A stretch of DNA of 64,000 bases. Origin: Nocardiopsis sp. NRRL B-16309 (GTDB taxonomy: Bacteria; Actinomycetota; Actinomycetes; Streptosporangiales; Streptosporangiaceae). This document shows, piece after piece, positions 41,524 through 50,312 of this stretch. The DNA lies in NCBI RefSeq assembly GCF_001279585.1, contig NZ_LGEC01000092.1, positions 62,001 through 126,000 of the forward strand, given 5' to 3'. The notes under the pieces were generated by a model. It was given only the letters and a program-made list of their open reading frames with translations. It did no database searches and was not told where the DNA came from. A program made the position numbers and the translations under genes. How positions within the stretch are numbered: position 1 is the first letter of the stretch; each line of letters begins with the position of its first letter.

Positions 41524-43755
41524 ATGTTTTCCTCACTAGGCAGGTTCACCATCCGGCGCCGATGGTGGGTGCTGGCCGCGGCCGTGCTGTTCGTCATCGC
41601 GGGCGGCGTCTGGGGTGCCGGAGCGGGTGGCGCCCTGGGCGGCGGGGGAGGGCTCGACGACCCCCACGCCGAGTCGACCCAGGCCGACCACATCCTTCAG
41701 GACACCCTCGGGCGCTACACGGCCGACGTCGTCGTGGTCTACGAGAGCGACGAGCTCACCGTGGACGACCCGGAGTTCCAGGCGCTGGTGGAGGAGGCGG
41801 CCGCGCGCGTGCCCGCCGAGACCTACGAGTGGCAGGAGACCTACTGGTCCACCGGCTCCGAGGACTTCGTCTCCGAGGACCGCCACAAGGCCTACGTCTC
41901 CTTCCAGCTCGCCGGCTCCTCCGAGGAGGAGCGGGTCGCCCTCTACCAGGAACACGACTACGAGGGACTGCTGGACGTCCCCGGGATGGAGGTGCGCTAC
42001 GGCGGCCTCGTCGCGGTCAACGACCAGTTCAACGGCATCAGCGCCGAGGACCTGCGCACCATCGAGCTGATCGCCACGCCGCTGCTGCTCATCATGCTCC
42101 TGTTCGTCTTCCGCAGTGTGGTCGCGGCCCTGCTCCCGCTGTCGATCGCCGTGTTCGTCGCGGTGGGCTCCCTGGCCGTGCTGCGGGTGGTCGGCGGGGT
42201 CGTGGAGCTGTCCACGATCGCCATCAACGTGGTCATCGTCCTCGGACTCGGTCTGGCCACCGACTACGCGCTGCTCATCGTCACCCGCTTCCGGGAACAG
42301 CTCGCCAAGGGCGACGACGTGCCCCAGGCCGTCGTGCGGACCATGGGCACCGCCGGGCGCACGGTCGTGGTCTCGGGACTGACCATCGCGGCCACCCTGG
42401 GCGGGCTGCTCGTCTTCCCGTCCCGGTTCCTGATGTCCCTGGCGTGGTCGGGTGTGAGCGTGGTGGTCTTCGCCGTCATCGCGGCCGTCACCCTGCTGCC
42501 GGCCCTGCTGTACTTCGCCGGACACCGCGTCAACTCCCTGCGCGTGCCGCTGCCCCGGCTGCGGCGCGCCCGGGCCGCCGACGCCCAGGTCGGACAGGAC
42601 GCGTGGTACCGCACGGCCCACGCGGTCATGCGCCGCCCGGTCCTGTGGACCGTGGGCCTGTCCATGGCGCTCATCCTGCTCGGGCTCCCGCTGCTCAGCG
42701 CCAACTGGGCGCGTCCCGCCGAGTGGGCGCTGCCCGAGGGCACCGACTCCAAGGTGGTCACCGAGGAGCTGGTCGCCGACTTCGGGCACGACCCGACCAA
42801 GATCGTCACGACCGTGGTCACCATGCCCGGGTCCGCCGAGACGCCCGAGGCCCAGGAGGAGTTGGCGGCCTTCACCGAGCGCCTGGTCGCGGTGGACGGC
42901 ATCCACCGGGGCTCGGTCACCGGCGCGGAGGGCGAACTGGCACGGATCACGCTCTACTACACGATGGACCCGATGGGTCCCGACTCCCGGCCGATGACCG
43001 AGGAGCTGCGCGCGGTCGACACCCCCGAGGGCGCCGAGGTGCTGTTCACCAACCGCCCCTTCGGCGTGGCCGACATGCTCGACATGATCGGGGAGCGCGT
43101 GGTGTGGATGAGCGCGATCGTCGCGCTGGTCACCTTCGTGGTCCTGTTCATGGCCTTCGGCTCGGTGATCATGCCGCTCAAGACGCTGGCGCTCAACGTG
43201 CTCTCGCTCTCGGCGGCCTACGGCGCGATGGTGCTGATCTTCCAGTACGGCCTGCTGTCGGATCTGCTCCGCTTCGAGCCGACCGGCTACATCGACGCCA
43301 ACATGCCGCTGCTGGTGGCCGCGGTCGCCTTCGGCCTGGCCATGGACTACGAGGTGTTCGTGCTGGCCCGCATCCGCGAGCACTACCTGCGCAGCGGGGA
43401 CACCGTGGAGTCGGTGGCCTACGGCATCCAGCACACGGCGCGCATCATCACCGCCGCCGCCCTGCTGCTGGGCGTCGTGGTGGCGGCGTTCGTCTTCACG
43501 CGCATCAGCGTGCTGATGATGATCGGCGTGGGCCTGGTGATCGCCCTCGCGGTGGACGCCACCATCGTGCGCGGGCTGCTGCTCCCGGCGACCATGAAGC
43601 TCCTCGGCCGCTGGGCCTGGTGGGCTCCGGCCCCGATGGCCCGCTGGTGGGAGAAGTACGGCATCCCCGAGGAGACCGGCGACGACGAGCCGGAGCAGGG
43701 CGGTCCCCGGACCCGGGCCGCCGATCCGCTGGTCGGTCAGTCCAGCGGTCTGTGA
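41524..43755 (+). CDS. MmpL-type RND exporter (second)
   Basis: 743 residues, same fold as the first exporter: GLGLATDYALLIVTRFREQLA and VAFGLAMDYEVFVLARIREHY carry the intramembrane Asp-Tyr pairs, and two large external domains follow helices 1 and 7. It is only a distant relative of the first copy. Its own promoter region at 41361-41523 with a palindrome suggests independent control, perhaps by the product. AAGGAGAGG precedes ATG 41524 at a rather long distance. A strong bidirectional terminator follows at 43773-43802. Confidence 0.88.
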   Translation: MFSSLGRFTIRRRWWVLAAAVLFVIAGGVWGAGAGGALGGGGGLDDPHAESTQADHILQDTLGRYTADVVVVYESDELTVDDPEFQALVEEAAARVPAETYEWQETYWSTGSEDFVSEDRHKAYVSFQLAGSSEEERVALYQEHDYEGLLDVPGMEVRYGGLVAVNDQFNGISAEDLRTIELIATPLLLIMLLFVFRSVVAALLPLSIAVFVAVGSLAVLRVVGGVVELSTIAINVVIVLGLGLATDYALLIVTRFREQLAKGDDVPQAVVRTMGTAGRTVVVSGLTIAATLGGLLVFPSRFLMSLAWSGVSVVVFAVIAAVTLLPALLYFAGHRVNSLRVPLPRLRRARAADAQVGQDAWYRTAHAVMRRPVLWTVGLSMALILLGLPLLSANWARPAEWALPEGTDSKVVTEELVADFGHDPTKIVTTVVTMPGSAETPEAQEELAAFTERLVAVDGIHRGSVTGAEGELARITLYYTMDPMGPDSRPMTEELRAVDTPEGAEVLFTNRPFGVADMLDMIGERVVWMSAIVALVTFVVLFMAFGSVIMPLKTLALNVLSLSAAYGAMVLIFQYGLLSDLLRFEPTGYIDANMPLLVAAVAFGLAMDYEVFVLARIREHYLRSGDTVESVAYGIQHTARIITAAALLLGVVVAAFVFTRISVLMMIGVGLVIALAVDATIVRGLLLPATMKLLGRWAWWAPAPMARWWEKYGIPEETGDDEPEQGGPRTRAADPLVGQSSGL

Positions 43756-43772
43756 CCCGCTGCTGACGCCGT

Positions 43773-43802
43773 GAGCCCGCCCCTCCGTCCGGGGGCGGGC
43801 TC
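43773..43802. terminator. Bidirectional terminator between convergent operons
   Basis: GAGCCCGCCCC (43773-43783) pairs perfectly with GGGGCGGGCTC (43792-43802) around an 8-nt loop. It lies 18 bp after the second MmpL stop and 30 bp before the DUF418 stop on the other strand. It separates the export operon from the PKS operon. Confidence 0.75.
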
Positions 43803-43831
43803 TTCGCGTGTCCGGGGGAGGGCGCGGCGGA

Positions 43832-44986
43832 TCAGTCCCGGCGGCGGCCGTGGACGAGGCGGCGCAGCAGTGACTCGAAGGGGCCGCGCACCCCGCCCCG
43901 CCGCATGAGGTCGGCCGCCACCGCCGACCCCGCCCACACCGCCAGCGCCAGCGCGCAGGCCGACGGGGCGGTGAGCGAGGCGCCCAGGCCCAGGGCGAAC
44001 GGCGAGAGCAGCCCGACGAACACGAACGACTGCGCCACGTAGAAGGTCATCGACCGCTGTCCCAGGGCCACCAGGGCGGCGGTGACCGGCCCGTGCGGCG
44101 GCCGTGGCCCGGAGGCGGCCAGGGCCACCAGCGCCGCCAGGCCCACCCCCGCGCCCAGGCCCGTCGGCAGGTGGACGGCGGCCAGGACCTGAGCCGCCAG
44201 GGGCGAGGGCGCGTGCCAGGCGCCGGCGTGGGCCAGCGCGGCCGGGAGCCCTCCCACGACGGCCGTGCCGAGGCCCGCCGCCGCCGTCGCCGTCAACAGC
44301 CGCCGGTGCCGGGCGGGCTCCTCCAGCACCCGCCGCCGGGCGGCCCAGACCCCGGCCAGCACGGCCGGCAGCACCGTGAGCACACGGCCGAGCGTCTCGA
44401 CGGGCAGGGTCCGGAACCGGTGGACGGCGGCCGACCAGGGGTCGGCCATCGTCACCGACGCGGTGATGACGTCGATCTGGCCGGACAGCTCGCCGGCCGA
44501 CACGATCCAACCGACCGCGGCCGCGGGCACCACCAGGGCCGCCGCCCCCCACAGCAGCGCGCGGTCGCTCCACCGCAGGACGCCGGCGCCCAGGAGGGCG
44601 ATCAGCCCGTACACGCCGATGATGTCGACGAAGACGAGGGTGTGGGCCAGGCCGAACGCGACCATCCACGCCCCCCGGCGGCGGATGAGCCCGCGGGCAC
44701 GCGGCCAGTCCGTGCCGTCGCGGGCCGCGGCGCGCTCGGTGATCTGGACCAGCGCGTAGCCGAACAGCAGGGCGAAGAGCGGCCGTGCGCGGTGGTCGAC
44801 GAACAGGGACAGGAGGATGTTCACGGCGCGGTCGGGGACCGAACCGGTGGCGACGGTGACGAAGAGGGGCGCGTGCGCCAGGGCGATCAGCAGCAGCATG
44901 TAGCCGCGCGCCAGGTCGGGTACGAGGGCGCGCGGCGAGGGCTCGCGTGCCACGGCGGACACGGCGGTGCTCTTGGGAGACGGCAT
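43832..44986 (-). CDS. DUF418-family multi-pass membrane protein
   Basis: 384 residues with about ten hydrophobic helices. LVPDLARGYMLLLIALAH at the start, RPLFALLFGYALVQI, GQRSMTFYVAQSF and the C-terminal GGVRGPFESLLRRLVHGRR are DUF418 features; the family is distantly related to membrane acyltransferases such as the heparan-glucosaminide type. Function is unknown. It is the last gene of the PKS operon direction, about 100 bp after the small DUF5988-like gene. It may acylate or transport the product, but no catalytic motif can be named. ATG 44986. Confidence 0.75.
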   Translation of the reverse strand: MPSPKSTAVSAVAREPSPRALVPDLARGYMLLLIALAHAPLFVTVATGSVPDRAVNILLSLFVDHRARPLFALLFGYALVQITERAAARDGTDWPRARGLIRRRGAWMVAFGLAHTLVFVDIIGVYGLIALLGAGVLRWSDRALLWGAAALVVPAAAVGWIVSAGELSGQIDVITASVTMADPWSAAVHRFRTLPVETLGRVLTVLPAVLAGVWAARRRVLEEPARHRRLLTATAAAGLGTAVVGGLPAALAHAGAWHAPSPLAAQVLAAVHLPTGLGAGVGLAALVALAASGPRPPHGPVTAALVALGQRSMTFYVAQSFVFVGLLSPFALGLGASLTAPSACALALAVWAGSAVAADLMRRGGVRGPFESLLRRLVHGRRRD

Positions 44987-45088
44987 GACTCTCCAGACGT
45001 GCGGACGCCCGCGACGGCGGACCCTGGTGGGGGACCGCCCTCGCGGGCGTACTGGGTGCGGGTGGTGGAGCTGTGGGTGCTGTGGGGT

Positions 45089-45349
45089 CTACTCGGCGGC
45101 CGTGGTCCGCTCCGTCCACTGGTAGAGGGGCGGGCGGTCCGTGCCGCGGGTGGAGGCGACGCACTCGAAGTGCTCGTATCCGCCCCGGTGGGGGATCTTC
45201 ACGGTGGTCTCCCCCGAGCGGAGGAAGTACCGCCGCAGATCCGGCGGGAGGTCGGTGGGGCCTCCCACCAGGAGCACGTGGGTGACCACGGGAACGTGGT
45301 CGGGTGCGTGGTCGGGGGCGTCCGGCTGGTCGGATCGGCTCATGGTCAC
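45089..45349 (-). CDS. Small DUF5988-like protein of polyketide clusters
   Basis: 86 residues. VVTHVLLVGGPTDLPPDLRR, then RSGETTVKIPHRGGYEHFE and LYQWTERT match my recollection of DUF5988 proteins, short proteins seen in actinomycete polyketide clusters; function unknown. GTG 45349 overlaps the stop of the AfsA-like gene (GTGA), so translation is coupled; ATG 45343 two codons later is an alternative. No membrane segment or catalytic motif is visible. Its size and conserved surface suggest a helper or binding protein. The next gene, DUF418, begins 102 bp further on. Confidence 0.6.
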   Translation of the reverse strand: MTMSRSDQPDAPDHAPDHVPVVTHVLLVGGPTDLPPDLRRYFLRSGETTVKIPHRGGYEHFECVASTRGTDRPPLYQWTERTTAAE

Positions 45350-46344
45350 CGCTCCGGGTGCGGGGCGAGTTCGATCCGGCCCTCGGCCAGGCGCTTGCCG
45401 AACTGGTGCAGTCCCACGTCCACCGCGACGCGGCCCGCCCCCAGGTCCTCGGGCTCGGACGCCGAGCACTCCAGATCCGAGCCGAACTCGCCGAAACCCG
45501 TGAAGTGCGTGGAGCACGCGACCACCGCGGCGGCGGGGGAGGCCAGCGCCCCCGCGCGGTGGGCCGCCACGGCGGCGGCCTGCCGGAACCCCTCCACGAT
45601 GAAGGGGCCCGGCACGTGGTCGTAGTCGTGGTCGAAGAACGAGGGGTGCGTGCGGTCCACCGCGTAGGCGAACCGCGTGCCGCCGTCCCCGGACGCCCCG
45701 GTGTCGGCGATGACGACGTTGCGCCGGTCCAGGCGGCCCACCTCGGAGGGCTCCAGCGGAGCCGGAGCGTCGGCCGGGGCGGTCGCGGTCCGCGCCGCGG
45801 GCTTGCGGGAGAGCTGGAAGGCGCGCAGCGCCTCGTAGTCCTCCGCCGGCATGAACACCACGTCGGCGGTCAGCGTCATCGCCGTCGCGCCGTCGACGGT
45901 CACCTCGCCCTCCAGCGACAGTTCGGAGAAGTCCGCGCCCCGCTTCTTGCGGTCCCCCACGCGGTAGCGCAGCACGCCTTCCAGGGGGGAGGCGCCGTCG
46001 TCGGCGTAGGGGGCCAGGTCGGGCACGCGGAAGGCGAACCGCTGGAGGGTGAACGGCAGGCCCACCGGGACGCCCAGGTGGCGGTGGATCGCCACGAACG
46101 ACCCCTGCCGGGCCGCCTCGGCCACCGAGAACGTGTCGTGGCGGGCCACCGCGCGGTCGAACCACAGGGTGTGGGCGCGGGGGAGCTGGAGGGCGAGGTG
46201 GATGTCGCCGTCCTCGTCCTGGAGGGAGTCGGCGACGAACACCTCGCCGATGGCGCGCCGGTGGGCGAGGGAACAGGGAACGGACTGCTCGAAGCTCAGG
46301 CCCTGCGCGGGTCTGGCCGGGGCCTCGGGCGGATGCGCGGTCAT
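45346..46344 (-). CDS. AfsA-like hotdog-fold protein (A-factor biosynthesis domain, two repeats)
   Basis: 332 residues with two AfsA-type hotdog repeats. The first (~20-110) contains CSLAHRRAIGEVFVADSL, AEAARQGSFVAIHRHLGVP and FTLQRFAFRV. The second (~205-315) contains RLDRRNVVIAD, HPSFFDHDYDHVPGPFIVEG and FRQAAAVAAHRAGA. AfsA and ScbA join a beta-ketoacyl thioester to dihydroxyacetone phosphate to start gamma-butyrolactone synthesis. ATG 46344. Usually such genes stand beside a TetR-type receptor; here none is present, and the gene is instead built into a PKS operon, 51 bp after the type II thioesterase. This suggests a biosynthetic release step rather than hormone signalling (inference). 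Confidence 0.83.
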   Translation of the reverse strand: MTAHPPEAPARPAQGLSFEQSVPCSLAHRRAIGEVFVADSLQDEDGDIHLALQLPRAHTLWFDRAVARHDTFSVAEAARQGSFVAIHRHLGVPVGLPFTLQRFAFRVPDLAPYADDGASPLEGVLRYRVGDRKKRGADFSELSLEGEVTVDGATAMTLTADVVFMPAEDYEALRAFQLSRKPAARTATAPADAPAPLEPSEVGRLDRRNVVIADTGASGDGGTRFAYAVDRTHPSFFDHDYDHVPGPFIVEGFRQAAAVAAHRAGALASPAAAVVACSTHFTGFGEFGSDLECSASEPEDLGAGRVAVDVGLHQFGKRLAEGRIELAPHPER

Positions 46345-46395
46345 GGGAAGCGGTCCTCCTGCTGGGTCGTGGTCGGGGGGTACGGGGAGAGCGGT

Positions 46396-47190
46396 TCAGG
46401 AGCGGGCGACGCGGCGCCAGACGGTGTCCAGGACCGAGGGCCCGTTCTGCTCCAGGTAGAAGTGGCCGCCGGGGAACAGGTGCGACTCGAAGCCGCCCCG
46501 CGTGTGGTCGGCCCACCCCTGGAGCTGCGCGGGCGTGACCGTACGGTCGTCGGCCCCGCCCAGGGCGGTGACGGGGCAGGTCAGCGGCGGACCGGGCCGG
46601 TAGGCGTAGGAGTTGGACAGCTCCAGGTCGGCGCGCAGGATCGGGGCGAAGTGGGCCCGCAGCTCCGGGGAGGAGCGCACGGCCTCCGGCACGCCCTGGT
46701 AGACGCGGTCGACCAGGCCCAGCAACTCGTCGTCGTCGCGTGGCAGCTCCAGGCTGGCCCTGCGGGTCAGTGGCGCGGACCGGGCCGAGACGACCAGGTG
46801 CGCCGGCGGCGCGCCGGCCCGGGTGAGCGTGCGCGCCACCTCGAAGGCCACGGCCGCGCCCAGGCTGTGCCCGAACAGGGCGACCGGGCCCTCGCCGCCC
46901 TCCAGGACGGCCGCGGCCATGTCGCGGACGAGGCTGGTCCAGTCGCTGACGAAGGGTTCGCGGGTGCGGGCGGCGCGGCCGGGCAGCGTCGCCGCCCAGA
47001 CCTCCACGTCGGGGGCCAGCGCCGGCCCCCACCGGTGGAACATCGCCGGACCCCCGCCGGAGTGCGGGAAGCACACCAGGCGCAGGGTCGCGCCGGGCTG
47101 GGGGACCGTGGCGCGGATCGCGGCGGTCCTGGGCGCGGCGGGCGCCTGGCGGGTGGCCAGCGCTCCGGGCGGACTGGTCGGGGCCATCAT
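46396..47190 (-). CDS. Type II thioesterase
   Basis: 264 residues. VCFPHSGGGPAMFHRWGPAL is the family start motif, S109 in FGHSLGAAVA is the nucleophile, and GGADDRTV plus FPGGHFYLEQ supply Asp and His. Such enzymes clear mis-primed or stalled chains from carrier proteins, and occasionally release products. The PKS ends without an integrated thioesterase, so release could fall to this protein or to the AfsA-like neighbour. Tandem ATG codons at 47190 overlap the stop of PKS-B. The first ~33 residues are not conserved. Confidence 0.9.
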   Translation of the reverse strand: MMAPTSPPGALATRQAPAAPRTAAIRATVPQPGATLRLVCFPHSGGGPAMFHRWGPALAPDVEVWAATLPGRAARTREPFVSDWTSLVRDMAAAVLEGGEGPVALFGHSLGAAVAFEVARTLTRAGAPPAHLVVSARSAPLTRRASLELPRDDDELLGLVDRVYQGVPEAVRSSPELRAHFAPILRADLELSNSYAYRPGPPLTCPVTALGGADDRTVTPAQLQGWADHTRGGFESHLFPGGHFYLEQNGPSVLDTVWRRVARS

Positions 47191-50100
47191 CGGTCACTCC
47201 CCACGGTGGCGGGCTGGGCGCCCGCGTTGTCGGTGGCGATGGCCCGGGCCAGGCCGTGGACGGTGCCGCCCTCCATGACCTCCAGCAGCAGCTGGAGGCG
47301 CACCTTCATCCCGAGTTCGTTCTCCACCTGGTTCTTCAGCTCGACGAGGACGAGCGAGTCCAGGGCCAGGTCGGTCAGCAGCGACTCCGCGGGCACCGCG
47401 CCGGGGCCCGCCAGACCGAGGGCGTCGGCCACGCGCTCGCGTACGAACAGCTCCAGCCTGTCGACGAGGCCGTCCACGGGGAGCCCGGAGGGTGCCTGCG
47501 TGCCCGGCCCGGACACCGGCTCGGCGGACCCCGCCGCCGGTGCGGTGCGGGGCGCCGGCGTGCCCGTGCCCGGCGGCAGCCAGTGCCGCTCGCGCTGCCA
47601 GGGGTAGAGCGGCAGGCCGACGCGGCCCGCGGGCGCGGGGTGCACGCCCGCCCAGTCGATGTCGGCCCCGGCGGTGTACAGGCGGGCCAGCGACCGGTCG
47701 AGGGAGTCCGCGAGCGCGCGTCCGCGCCGCAGGCTGCCCACCGCGGTCGCGTCCGCGCCCGCCTCCTCCAGCAGGGTGCCGACGTCGCGCAGCAGGACCG
47801 GGTGCGGACCGATCTCCACGAAGGCGGACACGCCCGTCGCGGCGAGTGCGGTGAGGGCGGGCGCGAAGAACACCGCGTCGCGCAGGTTGCGCGCCCAGTG
47901 CGCGCCGTCCAGGGCCTGGGTGTCCAGGCGCGTCCCCGTCACGGTCGAGTAGAACTCGGCCCGTCCGGGGACGGCGGTGACGTGCGCCGCCTCCTCGGCG
48001 AGCCGGGCGGCCTGCTCCTCCAGCAGCGGGCTGTGGAACCCGTACTCCACGGGCAGGCGCCGGCAGGCGGCGCCCAGCGCCGTGGCCGCCTCGACCACGG
48101 CAGCCACGCCCTCGGGCGCGCCGGACACGACCGTCGAGCGCGGGCCGTTGACGGCGCCGATCCCGACGCCCTCCACCGCGTCGACCAGCGGCTCGACGTC
48201 GGCGAGGGGGAGCGCCACACTGGCCATCGCGCCGCCCCGGGCCCCGGTCTCGGTCAGCCGGGCCCGCCGCAGCAGCAGGTCGACGGCCTGCTCCCGGGTG
48301 AGCACGGCGGCGTCGGCGGCGGCCACGATCTCGCCCATGCTGTGCCCGACCACCGCGTGCGGCACCACGCCCCAGGAGCGCCACAGGGCCGCCAGGCCGA
48401 GCTGGAGCGCGGCGATCGCGACCTGGGCGATCTCGGTCTCGTGCAGGCGGGCGTCCTCCTCCGGGGCCCGCAGCTGCTCCAGCACCGACCAGCCGGCCGC
48501 CTCCCGGACCAGCGCGTCCCAGGCCAGGACCTCCTCCAGCACCACGGGCTCGCGGTCCAGCAGGTCCGCTCCCATGGCGGCCCACTGCGATCCCTGGCCG
48601 CTGAAGACGAACGCCACCCGGCGGTCGGCGGACGGGCGCGGGGGCACCGGGCGCGGAACGACCGCGCGCAACCGCCGGACCAGGTCGTCCGCGTCCTCGG
48701 CGGTCAGGCACAGGCGGTGCGCGTGGTGCCCCCGGCGCAGTGCCGCCGCCGCGCACACCCGCTCGGCCTCCGCCCGGTCGGTGCCCTCCAGCCGGTCGGC
48801 GTAGCGCCCGGCCAGGGCGGCTAGCGCCGCCTCGCTCCGTGCCGACAGCGGCAGCACGAGGCGGCCGGGCCGGGCCGCCGCCGGGTCCCCGGCGGGCGCC
48901 TCGCGCGGCGCGGCGGCCACGACCGCGTGCGCGTTGGCGCCGCCGAACCCGAAGGAACTGACGGCGGCCAGCGGGCGCGGTGCCGGGGCCAGGGGAGTGG
49001 GTTCGGTGGGCAGCGTGAACCGGGTGCCCTCCAGGTCGATCTCGGGGTTGGTGCGGCGCAGGTGCGGCAGCGGCGGGGCCTCGCCCTTCTCCAGCACCAG
49101 CAGCGCCTTGACCAGGCCGGTGATCCCGGCCGCGGCCTCCTGGTGGCCCACGTTGGCCTTGACCGATCCCAGCGCGCAGGCGTGCTCGCCCCGGCCGTAG
49201 ACCTCGCGCAGGCCCTCGACCTCGATGGGGTCGCCGAGCGGGGTGCCCGTGCCGTGCGCCTCGATGTACACGACCTCCTCGGGCGAGGCGTCGGCGTCGG
49301 CCAGGGCGCGGCGCAGCAGCGCGGCCTGCGCCCGCGGGTTGGGGGCGGTGAGGCCGTTGGTGCGCCCGTCGTGGTTGGCGGCGGTGCCCCGGATGAGGCC
49401 GCGCGGGCGCCCGCCGACGGCGTCGGACATCCGCCCGAGCAGCAGGACTCCGCAGCCCTCGCCCCGCACGATGCCGTCGGCTCCGGCGTCGAAGGGACGG
49501 CACCGGCCGCCCGGGGCCAGGGGCAGGACGCGCCCGGTGACCTCGGTGGACAGCGGGGACAGCAGCACGTTCACGCCGCCGACCAGCGCCAGGTCGCAGT
49601 CGCCCTGGCGCAGGGCCCGCACCGCCAGGTGCACCGCCATGAGCGAGGAGGAGCAGGCGGTGTCCACGGCCATGCTCGGCCCGTGCAGGTCCAGCAGGTA
49701 CGACAGCCGGTTGGCGACGATGCTGTGCGCGCCGCCGGGCGCGGTGTAGGCGTTGATCGGCGCGGCCCCGGCGATCTGCATGGTGAGGTAGTCGCTGCCG
49801 TACACGCCCAGGAACACGCCGGTGGAGCGTTCGCGCAGCCGCTCGACGGGGAGTCCCGCGTCCTCCACGGCCTCCCAGGCGGTCTCCAGCACCAAACGCT
49901 GCTGCGGGTCCATGCGCGCGGCCTCGGCGGCCGTGATCCCGAAGAACGCGGCGTCGAAGGTGTCGACCTCGTCCAGCTGTCCCGCCCACCGGTCGTTCGG
50001 CGCGCGGTCGGCGGCGGACGGGGCGACCGCGCCGTCGGTGCCGGCCGAGGACGTCCCGCTCCGCCGCGGAGCGGTCCCGGGGCGACGGCCGTCGGGGGCG

Positions 50101-50312
50101 TCGGTCATCGGCGCGACGGCGTCGGTGCCCTCGCGCAGCAGGTCCCAGAACCCGTCCGGGTCGCTCACCCCGCCGGGCACGCGCAGACCCGTCCCCAGGA
50201 CGGCGATCGGCTCGTGCCGGGCCGCCTCCGCCTGGCGCAGGCGGCCCCGCGCCTCCCGCAGTTGGAGCAGCGCCCGTTCGAGCAGGGCGCGCTGGTCGCT
50301 TCGCTCCGTCAT
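47187..50312 (-). CDS. Type I PKS module B: KS-AT-ACP
   Basis: 1041 residues. An N-terminal coiled-coil docking helix (ALLERALLQLREARGRLRQAE, here 8-28) precedes the KS (~35-465), with C220 in DTACSSSL, H353 in EAHGTGT and H390 in KANVGHQE. The AT (~565-870) has SGQGSQW and S658 in GHSMGE; the specificity region reads YGFHS (H760), neither the classical malonyl HAFH nor methylmalonyl YASH. The ACP (~950-1030) has S986 in LALDSLVLVEL. No KR, DH, ER or TE domain is present, so it should leave a beta-keto group on its carrier. ATG 50312 overlaps the stop of PKS-A (ATGA). Confidence 0.92.
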   Translation of the reverse strand: MTERSDQRALLERALLQLREARGRLRQAEAARHEPIAVLGTGLRVPGGVSDPDGFWDLLREGTDAVAPMTDAPDGRRPGTAPRRSGTSSAGTDGAVAPSAADRAPNDRWAGQLDEVDTFDAAFFGITAAEAARMDPQQRLVLETAWEAVEDAGLPVERLRERSTGVFLGVYGSDYLTMQIAGAAPINAYTAPGGAHSIVANRLSYLLDLHGPSMAVDTACSSSLMAVHLAVRALRQGDCDLALVGGVNVLLSPLSTEVTGRVLPLAPGGRCRPFDAGADGIVRGEGCGVLLLGRMSDAVGGRPRGLIRGTAANHDGRTNGLTAPNPRAQAALLRRALADADASPEEVVYIEAHGTGTPLGDPIEVEGLREVYGRGEHACALGSVKANVGHQEAAAGITGLVKALLVLEKGEAPPLPHLRRTNPEIDLEGTRFTLPTEPTPLAPAPRPLAAVSSFGFGGANAHAVVAAAPREAPAGDPAAARPGRLVLPLSARSEAALAALAGRYADRLEGTDRAEAERVCAAAALRRGHHAHRLCLTAEDADDLVRRLRAVVPRPVPPRPSADRRVAFVFSGQGSQWAAMGADLLDREPVVLEEVLAWDALVREAAGWSVLEQLRAPEEDARLHETEIAQVAIAALQLGLAALWRSWGVVPHAVVGHSMGEIVAAADAAVLTREQAVDLLLRRARLTETGARGGAMASVALPLADVEPLVDAVEGVGIGAVNGPRSTVVSGAPEGVAAVVEAATALGAACRRLPVEYGFHSPLLEEQAARLAEEAAHVTAVPGRAEFYSTVTGTRLDTQALDGAHWARNLRDAVFFAPALTALAATGVSAFVEIGPHPVLLRDVGTLLEEAGADATAVGSLRRGRALADSLDRSLARLYTAGADIDWAGVHPAPAGRVGLPLYPWQRERHWLPPGTGTPAPRTAPAAGSAEPVSGPGTQAPSGLPVDGLVDRLELFVRERVADALGLAGPGAVPAESLLTDLALDSLVLVELKNQVENELGMKVRLQLLLEVMEGGTVHGLARAIATDNAGAQPATVGSDR

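Noticed and set aside
45346..46344. A classical gamma-butyrolactone signalling locus
   Set aside because: No TetR-type receptor and no divergent afsA/receptor arrangement; the gene lies inside a PKS operon.
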